Part shown: piece after piece, positions 1-7,999 of the stretch
Layout of the letters: every line of letters begins with the position of its first letter
How positions within the stretch are numbered: position 1 is the stretch's first letter
From: Pedobacter rhizosphaerae
GTDB taxonomy: Bacteria > Bacteroidota > Bacteroidia > Sphingobacteriales > Sphingobacteriaceae
Direction: 5' to 3'
Length of the DNA stretch: 43,322 nt
Assembly (NCBI RefSeq): GCF_900111155.1
Contig: NZ_FOGG01000041.1
Coordinates: 1 to 43,322 of the forward strand
The notes under the pieces: model-generated
Databases searched by the model: none
What the model was told of the DNA's origin: nothing
What the model saw: the letters and a program-made list of their open reading frames with translations, nothing else
Position numbers and translations under genes: made by a program

Positions 1-74
1 TACCCCTTGCCATCCTGCTACCTACATCCAGCCTTTATAACCAGGGCCTACGTACTATGCCTTTTACCTCCAAT

Positions 75-214
75 CCTGTCCGTCGAGTTCCGCAGGAGTT
101 CTACGGATTGTTTAATGGAAGAGAGTCTTAGACTCGGTTTAATTAATGTTGAGTTATGAAACTCAACGGTATGTTGTAATCCGCAGAGGCGCTACGCTTA
201 ACTCTACGGAGAGG
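75..214. repeat. 140-bp imperfect fold-back repeat, copy 1
   Basis: The same 140-base unit recurs at 42952-43091 with only a few differences. It opens with CCTGTCCGTCGAGTT and the other copy closes with AACTCTACGGACAGG, so the outer ends are inverted repeats; here the right end has one change (GAGAGG). Smaller dyads lie inside, such as GAGTCTTAGACTC and GTTGAG/CTCAAC. There is no coding content. The flanks (1-74 and 215-360) show no gene I can support. Confidence 0.85.
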
Positions 215-360
215 ATAGGGCTATTAAAGGTGGATGCCATGGCCCAAATCGGTCCTAAAAAAATATAAGCATTTCTGCACTATCCACACCCAGCCATTGC
301 GCCCTCCATTCTACCTTACACTTTTGGTTAACATTAAGGGGTTAAGAAAAGTAAAGGTTT

Positions 361-1754
361 TTAGGCCCCTTGACCTTTGGGGATGTCTCTATGACTTTTT
401 CACCTTACAGCTTAAATGGACATCAGTTTAGAGGGTTTGGATTCGACCTAAGTCCGAAAGGATCATGGAGGTTGAGTGCAATGCTTGGCCGATTGAGTAA
501 GGCTGTTGAGCAACATTCAGAAGTTAATAATGTATTACCAAGCTATAAGAAAATGGGATACGGGGTTAAACTCAATTTTGAGAAAGCAAAATATATGTTG
601 GGTTTGAATTTGTTTCAAGCAAAGGATAACCTAAATTCTTTCCCAAAAAGCCTTGATAGTCTTATGATTAGCCCCCAGGAAAATTTGGTAATAGGTGCCG
701 AGGTGAGAATTAGACCATTGAAAGGTCTGGAACTTTCTTCAGAACTAGCTACAAGTGCTTTAACTCGCGATTCAAGAGATTCGACTCCAAAGCCAAGGCA
801 TACAAATTTTCTGGGATGGTTGTCGAAAGCTAATCATACTACATCGTTTTATACTGCATTTAAAATGCAAATGAATTACACTTAAAAAAAAGCACGCTCG
901 GGTTGGGTTATGAGAGGGTAGCTCCTGGCTATAAAACGCTGGGAGCCTACTATTTTAACAGCGACTTAGAGAATATAACAGTTAATGTTTCTCAGGCCAT
1001 TTTGAAGGATAAAGTAACTATAACAATTAATACTGGTTTACAACGAGATGATCTGGATCATTCTAAAGCATCAGCTACCAGAAGATTTGTTGGGGCAGTA
1101 AATCTAAATTATATTCCTACAGAAAGGATTCAGGCTACATTGAATTATTCTAGTTTCCAAACTTATATGAATATGAAACCTCAATCCGATTATATCAATC
1201 AAACTTCAATGTTTGAAAATATCGATACACTTAACTATGTTCAGATTGCTCAAAATGCCAATGCAAGTATTAATTGGTTAACATTGAAGAATGAAAAACA
1301 AACACAAATGCTTAACCTAAATCTGAGCTTTCAAGATGCTAGTGATCAACAAGGAGGTGTAGTAGTTAATGGTAGCGCTTCTCAATTTTATAATTTGACT
1401 GGTTCCTATCATTTGGCCTTCATTAAGCAAGGGATGGGAGTTACCCTGGGTTATAATTCCAGTTACAACACGATAGGGAAAAATAACTTTTTTACCATGG
1501 GGCCAATTTTATCCATAAATACCAAACTATTAAATAAAACCTTATCAACCGGTCTTTCTACTGCTTATAGCCTGAGTAATTCGTTAGGTATCAGGCAAAG
1601 TAGTGTGCTAAATGTACGGTTAAATGCAACTTATACTGTGCTGAAGAAACACAATTTGACTTTTTGTGTGATGAATCAAAATAGAAACCAAGTTACGAAA
1701 GGGACAAGTTATGACATGACCGCTACTTTGGGTTATGGATATAGTTTTAAGTAA
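361..1754 (+). pseudogene. Broken outer-membrane beta-barrel protein gene (5' truncated, frameshifted)
   Basis: Two adjacent reading frames form one protein. The first, frame from about 361 to 885, includes DVSMTFSPYSLNGHQFRGFG. The second, read from about 888 to 1754, includes LGYERVAPGYKTLGAYYF and ends in GYGYSFK, a terminal pattern of beta-barrel proteins. The frames join at the run of eight A at 884-891, where one missing base would restore continuity. Upstream of about 361 the frame meets a stop at 352-354 and no signal peptide or start is visible, so the N-terminal part is gone. Alternating hydrophobic and polar residues support a barrel. From memory it resembles large Pedobacter outer-membrane proteins of unassigned function. 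The frameshift could also be a sequencing error in the homopolymer, but the missing 5' end could not. Confidence 0.7.
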
Positions 1755-1777
1755 GGTTAGTTGGTTGGTTGGTTGTA

Positions 1778-1800
1778 ATGGTCCGTGAGTCACGGACCAT
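1778..1800. repeat. 23-bp palindrome with GGTCCGTGA arms, copy 1
   Basis: The two 11-base arms (ATGGTCCGTGA and TCACGGACCAT) are perfectly complementary around one central G. A second perfect copy lies at 7016-7038 and a decayed one at about 1862-1888. All are intergenic. There is no T-run after the arms, so a simple intrinsic terminator is unlikely. Confidence 0.8.
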
Positions 1801-1815
1801 GGGTGTATAGATAGA

Positions 1816-1849
1816 TTTGGCTGCGGATATTTTTGTATCGGCAGCCAAA
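1816..1849. terminator. Hairpin between convergent genes
   Basis: TTTGGCTGC at 1816-1824 pairs with GCAGCCAAA at 1841-1849, with further pairing of GATA and TATC inside. It lies between the broken barrel gene and the convergent GIN-domain gene. It lacks a clear T-tract on either side, so a terminator role is only inferred from position. Confidence 0.35.
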
Positions 1850-1901
1850 AGTGTAATATTGTGATGGTGCGTGGGTTACGGACCACGGGCGTATATTGTG
1901 T

Positions 1902-2492
1902 TTATTTACTTAATAAAGCCAATCCGTTTTCTGGCGTATACCTGGTTTGGGTTTTAGCAGCGGCAAACTTATCCATAGTTAGTTTCTGGTTTCTGCCCAT
2001 TACCAGCATATGATCGTTAGTAGAACCACTGAGGTTAAGTTTAGCCTCATTTTCTATTACGGTATATAAGCCTTCAGATTGTAAATCTAAATCTAGTGAA
2101 GCGTTATCGCTTAAGAAAACCTGCAAGTATTGTGCTTTAATTTTGCCTTGTGTTTTAATTTTGGCATTGTTAAGGGCGTGGATTCTGTAGATATCGTTTA
2201 CATAAACGGTAATTTTTGCAGGGGCATTATCTAGAGATACAATTTCTAAGCCGTCGCCATTTTGGGTGGCCCTTACCTTGCCACTATTTTCTTCTGCATA
2301 GCTGATGCCCGTACGTTTACCCTGCACGATAGTTACTTCTACATTTCCTTTTACGAGGATGCGTTTGAAGGCGATTTTTTTCTCGGCGTTAATGGGTTTA
2401 ACAATTTCTGATGCTGTGCTTACCAAAGCTGTTGAAGTGGTAAATACTAATGCTAAAGAAGAGGCGATTAATGTTTTGAATAAAGTTTTCAT
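1902..2492 (-). CDS. Secreted GIN-domain (DUF2807) protein
   Basis: This 196-residue protein starts with a clear signal peptide (MKTLFKTLIASSLALVF, then an Ala/Ser/Thr-rich stretch with likely cleavage near residue 28). It continues as short repeating beta strands typical of the head GIN domain: FKRILVKGNVEVTIVQG, GLEIVSLDNAPAKITVYV and LQVFLSDNASLDLDL. Such proteins are common in Bacteroidota and are thought to form right-handed beta-solenoids outside the cytoplasm; their ligands are largely unknown. Both neighbours are separated by repeats, so it appears to be a single-gene unit. Confidence is high in the family and low in any function. Confidence 0.85.
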   Translation of the reverse strand: MKTLFKTLIASSLALVFTTSTALVSTASEIVKPINAEKKIAFKRILVKGNVEVTIVQGKRTGISYAEENSGKVRATQNGDGLEIVSLDNAPAKITVYVNDIYRIHALNNAKIKTQGKIKAQYLQVFLSDNASLDLDLQSEGLYTVIENEAKLNLSGSTNDHMLVMGRNQKLTMDKFAAAKTQTRYTPENGLALLSK

Positions 2493-2693
2493 ATCCTTTT
2501 AGGTTTAAATTTTTATAATATTTTTATTGAATGTTCTGATAATAAGATGCTGTGCGGAAAGAAATGTTGCATGCCTGATGGGGGTATTATACCAGCGGGG
2601 AAAGCTAATCGACGAACGGGTGATATTTAAAGACCAAAATATTTACAGCGGGCTGCACATGGGTTGGCTAATGGAAGTGGAAAGGGGGGATGT

Positions 2694-2857
2694 CAATGCT
2701 GTTAACTTAAGCTAAATGCTGTCCTGAGCTTCTTGATATGAAATCTGGACAAGTAATCGAAGAGCTTCTTAATAAGTCGAATACTAAAATGGACTACCCT
2801 TCGACAGGCTCAGGATTGACAATCCATTTTAGTTTTCTCCTTAAGTTAATAGCATTG
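2694..2857. mobile_element. MITE, family 1, copy 1 (164 bp)
   Basis: The element begins CAATGCTGTTAACTTAA and ends TTAAGTTAATAGCATTG, which are inverted repeats with one mismatch in 17. The flanking 10-mers GGGGGGATGT (2684-2693) and GGGGAGATGT (2858-2867) differ at one base and look like a target-site duplication. The inside holds TTCGACAGGCTCAGG and an AACTAAAAT/ATTTTAGTTT dyad, both shared with the copy at 6770-6912. No transposase is encoded. The rest of 2493-3014 holds no gene I can support. Confidence 0.85.
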
Positions 2858-2961
2858 GGGGAGATGTGGGCCGGATGCTTGCGTTCTCTTGCTTGGTTAA
2901 GCAAGAAAAATGACTGTGGAGAATGCCGTGTATTGCTGATTGAGCGTAAGGCGGTTACACG

Positions 2962-2991
2962 AAAAAGGCCCATATTGCTATGAGCCTTTTT
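2962..2991. terminator. Bidirectional intrinsic terminator
   Basis: AAAAAGGCCCATA and TATGAGCCTTTTT form a 13-pair stem with one mismatch and a 4-base loop, with T-runs in both directions. It sits just past the stop codon of the minus-strand alpha/beta hydrolase gene at 3015. Confidence 0.75.
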
Positions 2992-3014
2992 GTTAACTAA
3001 CCAGATATGATGGA

Positions 3015-3833
3015 TTAGGATTTAATAAATGCTAATATATCTTTATTGATGGTTTCGGCCTCGGTAGTTGGCATTCCGTGTGGGAAACCCGGATAAGAAA
3101 TGAGGGTTCCGTTTTTTAACAATGCTGCTGATTTAGGCGCCTGGTTAAAAGGTACAATTTGGTCGTCTTCACCGTGTAAAACCAGTACTGGGATTTCTAC
3201 ACTTTTAAGGTCTTCTCTGAAATCGGTTTCGGAGAAAGCTTTAATGCCTTGGTAATGTGCGAGTACCGAGCCCATCATACCTTGTCTCCACCAGTTGTGT
3301 TTTATGCCTTCCTGAACTGTTTTGCCTTCGCGGTTCCATCCGTAAAATGCTACCGGGAAATCGTAGAAATACTGTGCACGGGTAAAGCCAGTACCTTGAC
3401 GGATTTCATCGAAAATAGAAAGGGGAACACCTTCGGGATTACTTTCATTTTGAACCATAATAGGGGGAACGGCACTTATTAATACCGCCTTTGCTACACG
3501 GCCCTTACCATGTTTGGCTACATAGCGAATTACCTCGCCACCACCTGTAGAGTGGCCAACGTGGATAGCATCTTTTAAATCGAGTGCTGCAGTTAATTCG
3601 GCCACATCGGCTACGTAGGTATCCATATCGTTGCCATTGGCACTTTGGCCCGAGCGGCCATGGCCACGACGATCATGTGCAATTACCCGGTATCCCTGTT
3701 GCAGGAAAAACATCATTTGGTTATCCCAGTCATCGCCAGATAATGGCCAACCGTGGTGAAAAACAATTGGTTGTCCTGTACCCCAATCTTTGTAATAAAT
3801 TTCTGTTCCGTCTTTTACTTTAATAGTACTCAT
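3015..3833 (-). CDS. Alpha/beta hydrolase, arylesterase / non-heme chloroperoxidase type
   Basis: A 272-residue cytosolic alpha/beta hydrolase with no signal peptide. The nucleophile elbow GHSTGG places the catalytic Ser at about 95. The acid is about Asp224 (GEDDQIVP) and the His about 252 (GFPHGMP). The oxyanion-region motif HHGWPLSGDDW and the strand HDRRGHGRS match cofactor-free haloperoxidase/arylesterase proteins, which hydrolyse aryl esters and carry out perhydrolysis. Length is normal for the family. A terminator follows and its upstream neighbour is divergent, so it is probably monocistronic. The natural substrate cannot be read from the sequence. Confidence 0.85.
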   Translation of the reverse strand: MSTIKVKDGTEIYYKDWGTGQPIVFHHGWPLSGDDWDNQMMFFLQQGYRVIAHDRRGHGRSGQSANGNDMDTYVADVAELTAALDLKDAIHVGHSTGGGEVIRYVAKHGKGRVAKAVLISAVPPIMVQNESNPEGVPLSIFDEIRQGTGFTRAQYFYDFPVAFYGWNREGKTVQEGIKHNWWRQGMMGSVLAHYQGIKAFSETDFREDLKSVEIPVLVLHGEDDQIVPFNQAPKSAALLKNGTLISYPGFPHGMPTTEAETINKDILAFIKS

Positions 3834-4227
3834 AGTTTTTTTGTTAGATTAAAAATATGGATTATTTAAATCGGCTTTGGTTTGGCTTATTCTAAACCAG
3901 TTTAATGGTTTCGAACTTGCTTACGCAGCTTTAGTTAATTGTTATAAATGTTGTATTGCAATTTACGAACCACTTGCTTAAGTTATTGTTTTTTAATGAT
4001 TTATGTTGTTTAAGGTCCTGATTTTTTTCGCTTTATTTCGTTAATTTACGTAAACTATACTAACCTTGGCTTAAGGTAAGATTATCATCATTAAACAGGT
4101 AAAAACCAATTGGGTTTTAACTCACCTGAACATTTGCCCAGCTGAACGATAGCAAAGTTGATTTCGCCGATTATTTATGTGGATAGGTCCTTTGGTGGCC
4201 TAATTTCGGGTAACCAAAAGAACCCCG
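3834..4227. other. Divergent intergenic region, 394 bp
   Basis: This AT-rich space separates the hydrolase and kinase start codons and must hold both promoters. I found no TAnnTTTG element. A GG-N10-GC sequence at 3906-3921 (TGGTTTCGAACTTGCT) has the sigma-54 spacing but lacks the upstream motif found at other sites in this window. A 10-base palindrome TTTACGTAAA lies near 4045. Confidence 0.4.
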
Positions 4228-5397
4228 ATGATGAAAAAATATTCTCTACAGCTGCAAAATTTTAAATGGCCGGAAAAACACATGTTGTTTGTTGAAGGTG
4301 GTAGTCCTGAAATAAAAAAGTATGAAACGCTACAGCACGAATGGCCTGCACATGAAGAGATAGATCATGTTCATGACCGGCTAGCCCTGGCAGGGGTAGG
4401 TTTCTGGAGTTTTTATTGTTGTGGCAATTTACTGGAACTTTGTAAAGTTGCTTGCCGCATGACCCAACTTCGCAATATGGAGGGGCTATCTGCTTTGATT
4501 AAACAGCTACATCCCTTAAATCGAAAAGACTTTTTCCTGAATATAACAGGCTTATTAAAAGCAGAACAGGCTTTTGAGCAGGAGGCGCATGTGGTATTGC
4601 CTGATGGCGAATCGCGCTGGTTTAGGCTTACCGGAGTTTTAGAACAGAACAAGGATGGATTGCATCGGGTAGTGGGAACTATGGTTGATATTACCGCATT
4701 TAAAATGGCGGAAATTAGGAAGGCGAATTTGATGGCTTTTATGAGCCACGAGTTGAAAACGCCATTGAGTACGATGAGATTATATGTTCAATCGGCCGCA
4801 AAATTTATGAATCTTAAAGGCGAGGATTTTTTGAAAAGCCAGCTGAGCAAAGCTGATGAACAGGTTTGGGCGATGAACAAATTGATAGATAATTATTTAC
4901 AGCTTTCGATGACTGCGCATACAGGTCTTTGTATCCAAAGTGAATGGTTTGATTTTTCGGCACTGGTTTATGAAACCGTTTCTCATTATGCGGAGGTAGA
5001 CCCTGACCATGTTTTCAAAATGGAACTGAATGGCTCCATCTTTATTAATGGAGACCGTGATAAAATTACCCAGGTGATGAATAATTTCATTGGTAATGCG
5101 ATTAAGTTTTCGCCCAGGAATTGTTTTATCAAGGTGAATTGTAAGAAAGCAAAAAACGGGGTTGAATTTTCTGTAATGGATCAGGGAGATGGCATTGCCC
5201 AGGTAGATCTACAACATCTTTTTACCAAACATTATAGGGCTAATAACCCGCGGATGGGCGCTGTTAAAGGTCATGGATTGGGGTTATACCTATCTAAAGA
5301 AATTATCGAATCGCATAAAGGCTCGGTGTTTTGCGAAAGCGAGTTAGGGATAGGTTCTATTTTCGGTTTTGTTATTCCCCATCAAGCCCATAACTAA
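4228..5397 (+). CDS. PAS-domain sensor histidine kinase (soluble, orphan)
   Basis: A 389-residue kinase with no membrane segment. Residues about 50-160 resemble a PAS fold, ending in VVGTMVDITAFKMAE. The HisKA dimerisation helix carries MSHELKTPL with the phospho-acceptor His174. The ATPase domain shows an N box near NNFIGNAIKFSP (Asn287, Asn291), the G1 box DQGDGI (about 319) and the G2 box GHGLGL (about 349). It is therefore an active-looking class I kinase sensing a cytoplasmic signal. No response regulator is adjacent: the next gene, 107 bases downstream, is a bicupin. Its partner must be encoded elsewhere. Residues 1-50 are not recognisable. Confidence 0.9.
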   Translation: MMKKYSLQLQNFKWPEKHMLFVEGGSPEIKKYETLQHEWPAHEEIDHVHDRLALAGVGFWSFYCCGNLLELCKVACRMTQLRNMEGLSALIKQLHPLNRKDFFLNITGLLKAEQAFEQEAHVVLPDGESRWFRLTGVLEQNKDGLHRVVGTMVDITAFKMAEIRKANLMAFMSHELKTPLSTMRLYVQSAAKFMNLKGEDFLKSQLSKADEQVWAMNKLIDNYLQLSMTAHTGLCIQSEWFDFSALVYETVSHYAEVDPDHVFKMELNGSIFINGDRDKITQVMNNFIGNAIKFSPRNCFIKVNCKKAKNGVEFSVMDQGDGIAQVDLQHLFTKHYRANNPRMGAVKGHGLGLYLSKEIIESHKGSVFCESELGIGSIFGFVIPHQAHN

Positions 5398-5504
5398 AGA
5401 TAGATTTTGCCTTTTCAACGATCGATGTGTTGGTTCTAACGATTGCGACATGAACAAGCTGGGGGCGATCTATAAATTTATATTAAATCTAAAAATCAAA
5501 TATC

Positions 5505-6548
5505 ATGAACGAGGAAAAATTAAGTTTCAAATACGAATTAGAGAAAAAAGCACCAAGACTGGCACCGGGAGGAATAACCAGAGGGGCTTCTGTAAAAGAT
5601 TTCCCTGCATCTGTAGGTTTGGCTGGTGTATCTATGCGCCTGGCACCTGGTGGTATGCGGGAATTGCACTGGCATGCAAATGCTGCGGAATGGGGTTACG
5701 TAATTACGGGAAGCATGAGAAATACCCTTGTTCATCCTGACGGAACGAGCTACATTGATAATTTTGAGCCTGGAGATGTTTGGTACTTCCCGAAAGGTTA
5801 TGGCCATGCGTTACAGGCCACCGGAACAACGGAATGCCATTTTATCTTGATTTTTGACAATGGAAATTTTTCTGAAGACCATACATTTAGTGTTACCGAC
5901 TTTATTGCCCACACGCCCAAAGAGATTGTTGCACAAAACCTGGGCTTGAGTTTAGCTGAAGTAGACCTTCTGCCTAAAGGCGAGGCTTATTTTGCCTTAG
6001 GCGAGGTGCCTGATGATAGTTCTGCCCTTGCGCAGCCCCGCTTAGTGCCCGAACTTATTTCTAAACATCGCTATCCGCTACATGCACAAGCCCCCCGGGT
6101 AATTCCAGGAGCGGGTAAACAAAGGGTGGTTTCTCAAAAAGAATTCCCGATTAGTGAAACCATAACCGGCTCTTTGCTTGAACTGGAGCCCGGAGCCTTA
6201 CGTGAAATGCACTGGCACCCCAATGCTGATGAATGGCAATATTATATTTCTGGTCAGGCAGAAATGACCGTTTTCCTGGCCGAAGCTACTGCTGTTACCG
6301 AGAATTTTAGTGCGGGCGATGTAGGCTATGTACCCATGGGGGCCGGCCATTACATTAAAAATACTGGGAACGAGGTTTGTCGAATCTTAATTGGCTTTAA
6401 CGCTGGTAATTACGAAGCCATTGATTTGAGCGAATGGCTGGCTTCTAACCCTGATGATGTATTGATTACTAATATGGGTGTTGCTAAAGAGGTTATAGCA
6501 AAGCTACCGCAAAATAAATTATTTATCAGGCCGGCTGAAGGGAAGTGA
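5505..6548 (+). CDS. oxdC: Bicupin, oxalate decarboxylase family
   Basis: A 347-residue protein with two cupin domains. The first has RELHWHANAAEWGYVITG with metal ligands His55, His57, Glu62 and His101. The second has REMHWHPNADEWQYYISG with His236, His238, Glu243 and His282. This is the two-site manganese pattern of Bacillus OxdC, which converts oxalate to formate and CO2. The flexible lid that holds the catalytic Glu in OxdC (SENST) reads SEDHT here at 123-127, so Glu124 is kept; this favours decarboxylase over oxidase. No signal peptide is present, as in B. subtilis OxdC. It has no operon partner, since repeats follow it. The substrate is inferred from family only. Confidence 0.85.
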   Translation: MNEEKLSFKYELEKKAPRLAPGGITRGASVKDFPASVGLAGVSMRLAPGGMRELHWHANAAEWGYVITGSMRNTLVHPDGTSYIDNFEPGDVWYFPKGYGHALQATGTTECHFILIFDNGNFSEDHTFSVTDFIAHTPKEIVAQNLGLSLAEVDLLPKGEAYFALGEVPDDSSALAQPRLVPELISKHRYPLHAQAPRVIPGAGKQRVVSQKEFPISETITGSLLELEPGALREMHWHPNADEWQYYISGQAEMTVFLAEATAVTENFSAGDVGYVPMGAGHYIKNTGNEVCRILIGFNAGNYEAIDLSEWLASNPDDVLITNMGVAKEVIAKLPQNKLFIRPAEGK

Positions 6549-6769
6549 AAATGAAATGTGTTGCGGGGTGTGGGTTGTGGGTTGTGAGTCAGGATGTCTA
6601 TGCCTGATAAGGTGTAATAGGCTAAATACCAGAGCTGTGCTAAATTCGCATTAGCGTTTCATCGCTTGGAGATTCTTCACTACGTTCAGAATGACAAACA
6701 GCTTAGAGCCTCTGCTCTGTTACTCACGGGCCGGCACATGATTAATAGAGGGTCGTAGCGAGACGCTAC

Positions 6770-6912
6770 CAATGCTATTAAGTTAAGCTAAACCCTATCC
6801 TGTCTGAGCCTGTCGAAGACCTTCCTAATAAGGAGAAAACTAAAATAGATTGCCCTTCGACAGGCTCAGGATGACAATACATTTTAGTTTTCTCCTTAAC
6901 TTAATAGCATTG
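6770..6912. mobile_element. MITE, family 1, copy 2 (143 bp)
   Basis: CAATGCTATTAAGTTAA at the left end and TTAACTTAATAGCATTG at the right end are perfect 17-base inverted repeats. The element is flanked by identical 10-mers GAGACGCTAC at 6760-6769 and 6913-6922, a clean target-site duplication. The inside repeats TTCGACAGGCTCAGG in inverted pairing with CCTGTCTGAGCCTGTCGAAG. It is non-coding and would depend on a transposase elsewhere. Confidence 0.9.
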
Positions 6913-7015
6913 GAGACGCTACAACCAGGGTTTAATGTGTTGTGGGTTATGAGTTACGTGTTGTGTGTCAGGGTGCTTAGGCCTGATAAGCTACAAACAG
7001 AATTTTGGTAACCCC

Positions 7016-7038
7016 CTGGTCCGTGACTCACGGACCAG
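7016..7038. repeat. 23-bp palindrome with GGTCCGTGA arms, copy 2
   Basis: CTGGTCCGTGA and TCACGGACCAG are perfect complements around a central C. The core matches the palindrome at 1778-1800, and the outermost base pair has changed in a compensatory way (A-T there, C-G here), which suggests selection on pairing. Confidence 0.8.
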
Positions 7039-7262
7039 CACAGGGTTTGATCTGTTGCGGGTTGTGTGTTATGAGTTGTGTGTCAGGGTGCTTAAACCTT
7101 GATACCACTTATGTTTTCTGGAATGGCTTATATGGTTTATCTCATTTTCTCTGTGAAAAACTTTGTGTCCTTCGTGGTTAAATGTGTTGTGGATCAGTAT
7201 GCTTATACCTGATAAATATGGCCTGAATGATTAGGATGAAACGCTAAATTAAAATCGATAAA

Positions 7263-7982
7263 ATGAATAATCTTGATAAATCACCTCTACCATCAGATTT
7301 GATAGAGACCCGGAAACAGGAGCTGCTGCAAATGTGCCTGGGGGCCACCGCGGGTTATATTGATGCGTTTGGATTAATCAAATTCAAAATTTACCTGTCA
7401 TTTATGAGTGGAAATACCACACAAAGCGGAAACCTTTTGGCTAAAGGGAATTTTACGCATGCTGTACTGCCTTTAACGGCAATTTTTTCTTTTTTTATGG
7501 GTGTTTTTCTAGGGACTGTTGCCAGTCAGATTAAAAACTATAAAATGCAGTGGATGCCCTTTGTGCCGGTTATTGGAGGTTTAGTTTTATTTTTGCTGCT
7601 GGCTCATTTTTTAGCTATGGGGAGTTGGGTTTCTATTGTAATTATTGGGACTGTTATGGGCTATATGAATACAGCCGCTTCAAAGGTGGGTCGACAATCA
7701 ATTAACCCGGATTTTGTAACCGGGACATTAAATAACATGGCGAAGCATTTGGCTTTATCTCTTTTTAATCGATACCCATCGGATACTGAGGCCATTTGGG
7801 ATACGCATACCAGGCGCTATATTTTACTGTTTCTGGTATGGGCAAGCTTTATTGGTGGTGCTATAATCAATACATTGGTTTTTCAATATTGGGTAAACTG
7901 GTCATTGCTGATTCCCGTATTGGTTTTGATCATATTAACCCTTAATGGTTTTAGAAATGCCAGTGTGGTTAAGGATAGATGA
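7263..7982 (+). CDS. DUF1275 / YoaK-family membrane protein
   Basis: A 239-residue integral membrane protein with about six hydrophobic helices. The family signature is at the first helix: GATAGYIDAFGLI, followed by FMSGNTTQSG. YoaK-type proteins are widespread, and their transport or signalling role is unknown. A second member of the family lies in the operon at 22538-23227, but the two are diverged. The stop codon faces the convergent TPR-kinase gene with only 17 bases between them. The upstream space is full of repeats, and no promoter could be identified. Confidence 0.85.
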   Translation: MNNLDKSPLPSDLIETRKQELLQMCLGATAGYIDAFGLIKFKIYLSFMSGNTTQSGNLLAKGNFTHAVLPLTAIFSFFMGVFLGTVASQIKNYKMQWMPFVPVIGGLVLFLLLAHFLAMGSWVSIVIIGTVMGYMNTAASKVGRQSINPDFVTGTLNNMAKHLALSLFNRYPSDTEAIWDTHTRRYILLFLVWASFIGGAIINTLVFQYWVNWSLLIPVLVLIILTLNGFRNASVVKDR

Positions 7983-7999
7983 TACTCCATATTGTCAAT

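Larger units (their letters stand above)
6549..7262. other. Repeat-filled intergenic region, 714 bp
   Basis: No gene is supported here. A decayed phrase built on GTTGTGGGTTATGAGTTG and TCAGGGTGCTTAGGCCTGATAA recurs near 6565-6625, 6939-6993, 7055-7100 and 7185-7220. MITE copy 2 sits at 6770-6912 and a 23-bp palindrome at 7016-7038. At 7141-7190 there is an inverted version of the ACCACAAAG...CACAGAGAAA repeat seen at 33.8-36.1 kb. Confidence 0.7.

Noticed and set aside
2527..2983. Two short open frames (62 and 81 residues)
   Set aside because: They overlap MITE copy 1 and lack family features; the second is largely translated repeat sequence.
3906..3921. GG-N10-GC sequence (TGGTTTCGAACTTGCT) as a sigma-54 promoter for the PAS kinase
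   Set aside because: It has the -24/-12 spacing, but no upstream motif occurs 75-77 bases before it and it lies about 300 bases from the start codon.
5431..5446. Sigma-54-like box before the bicupin (TTGGTTCTAACGATTGCG)
   Set aside because: The spacing is GG-N11-GC, one base too long for the strict sigma-54 geometry.
5369..5807. Open frames overlapping the bicupin start on both strands
   Set aside because: They are shadows of the bicupin gene, whose frame has complete metal-binding motifs.
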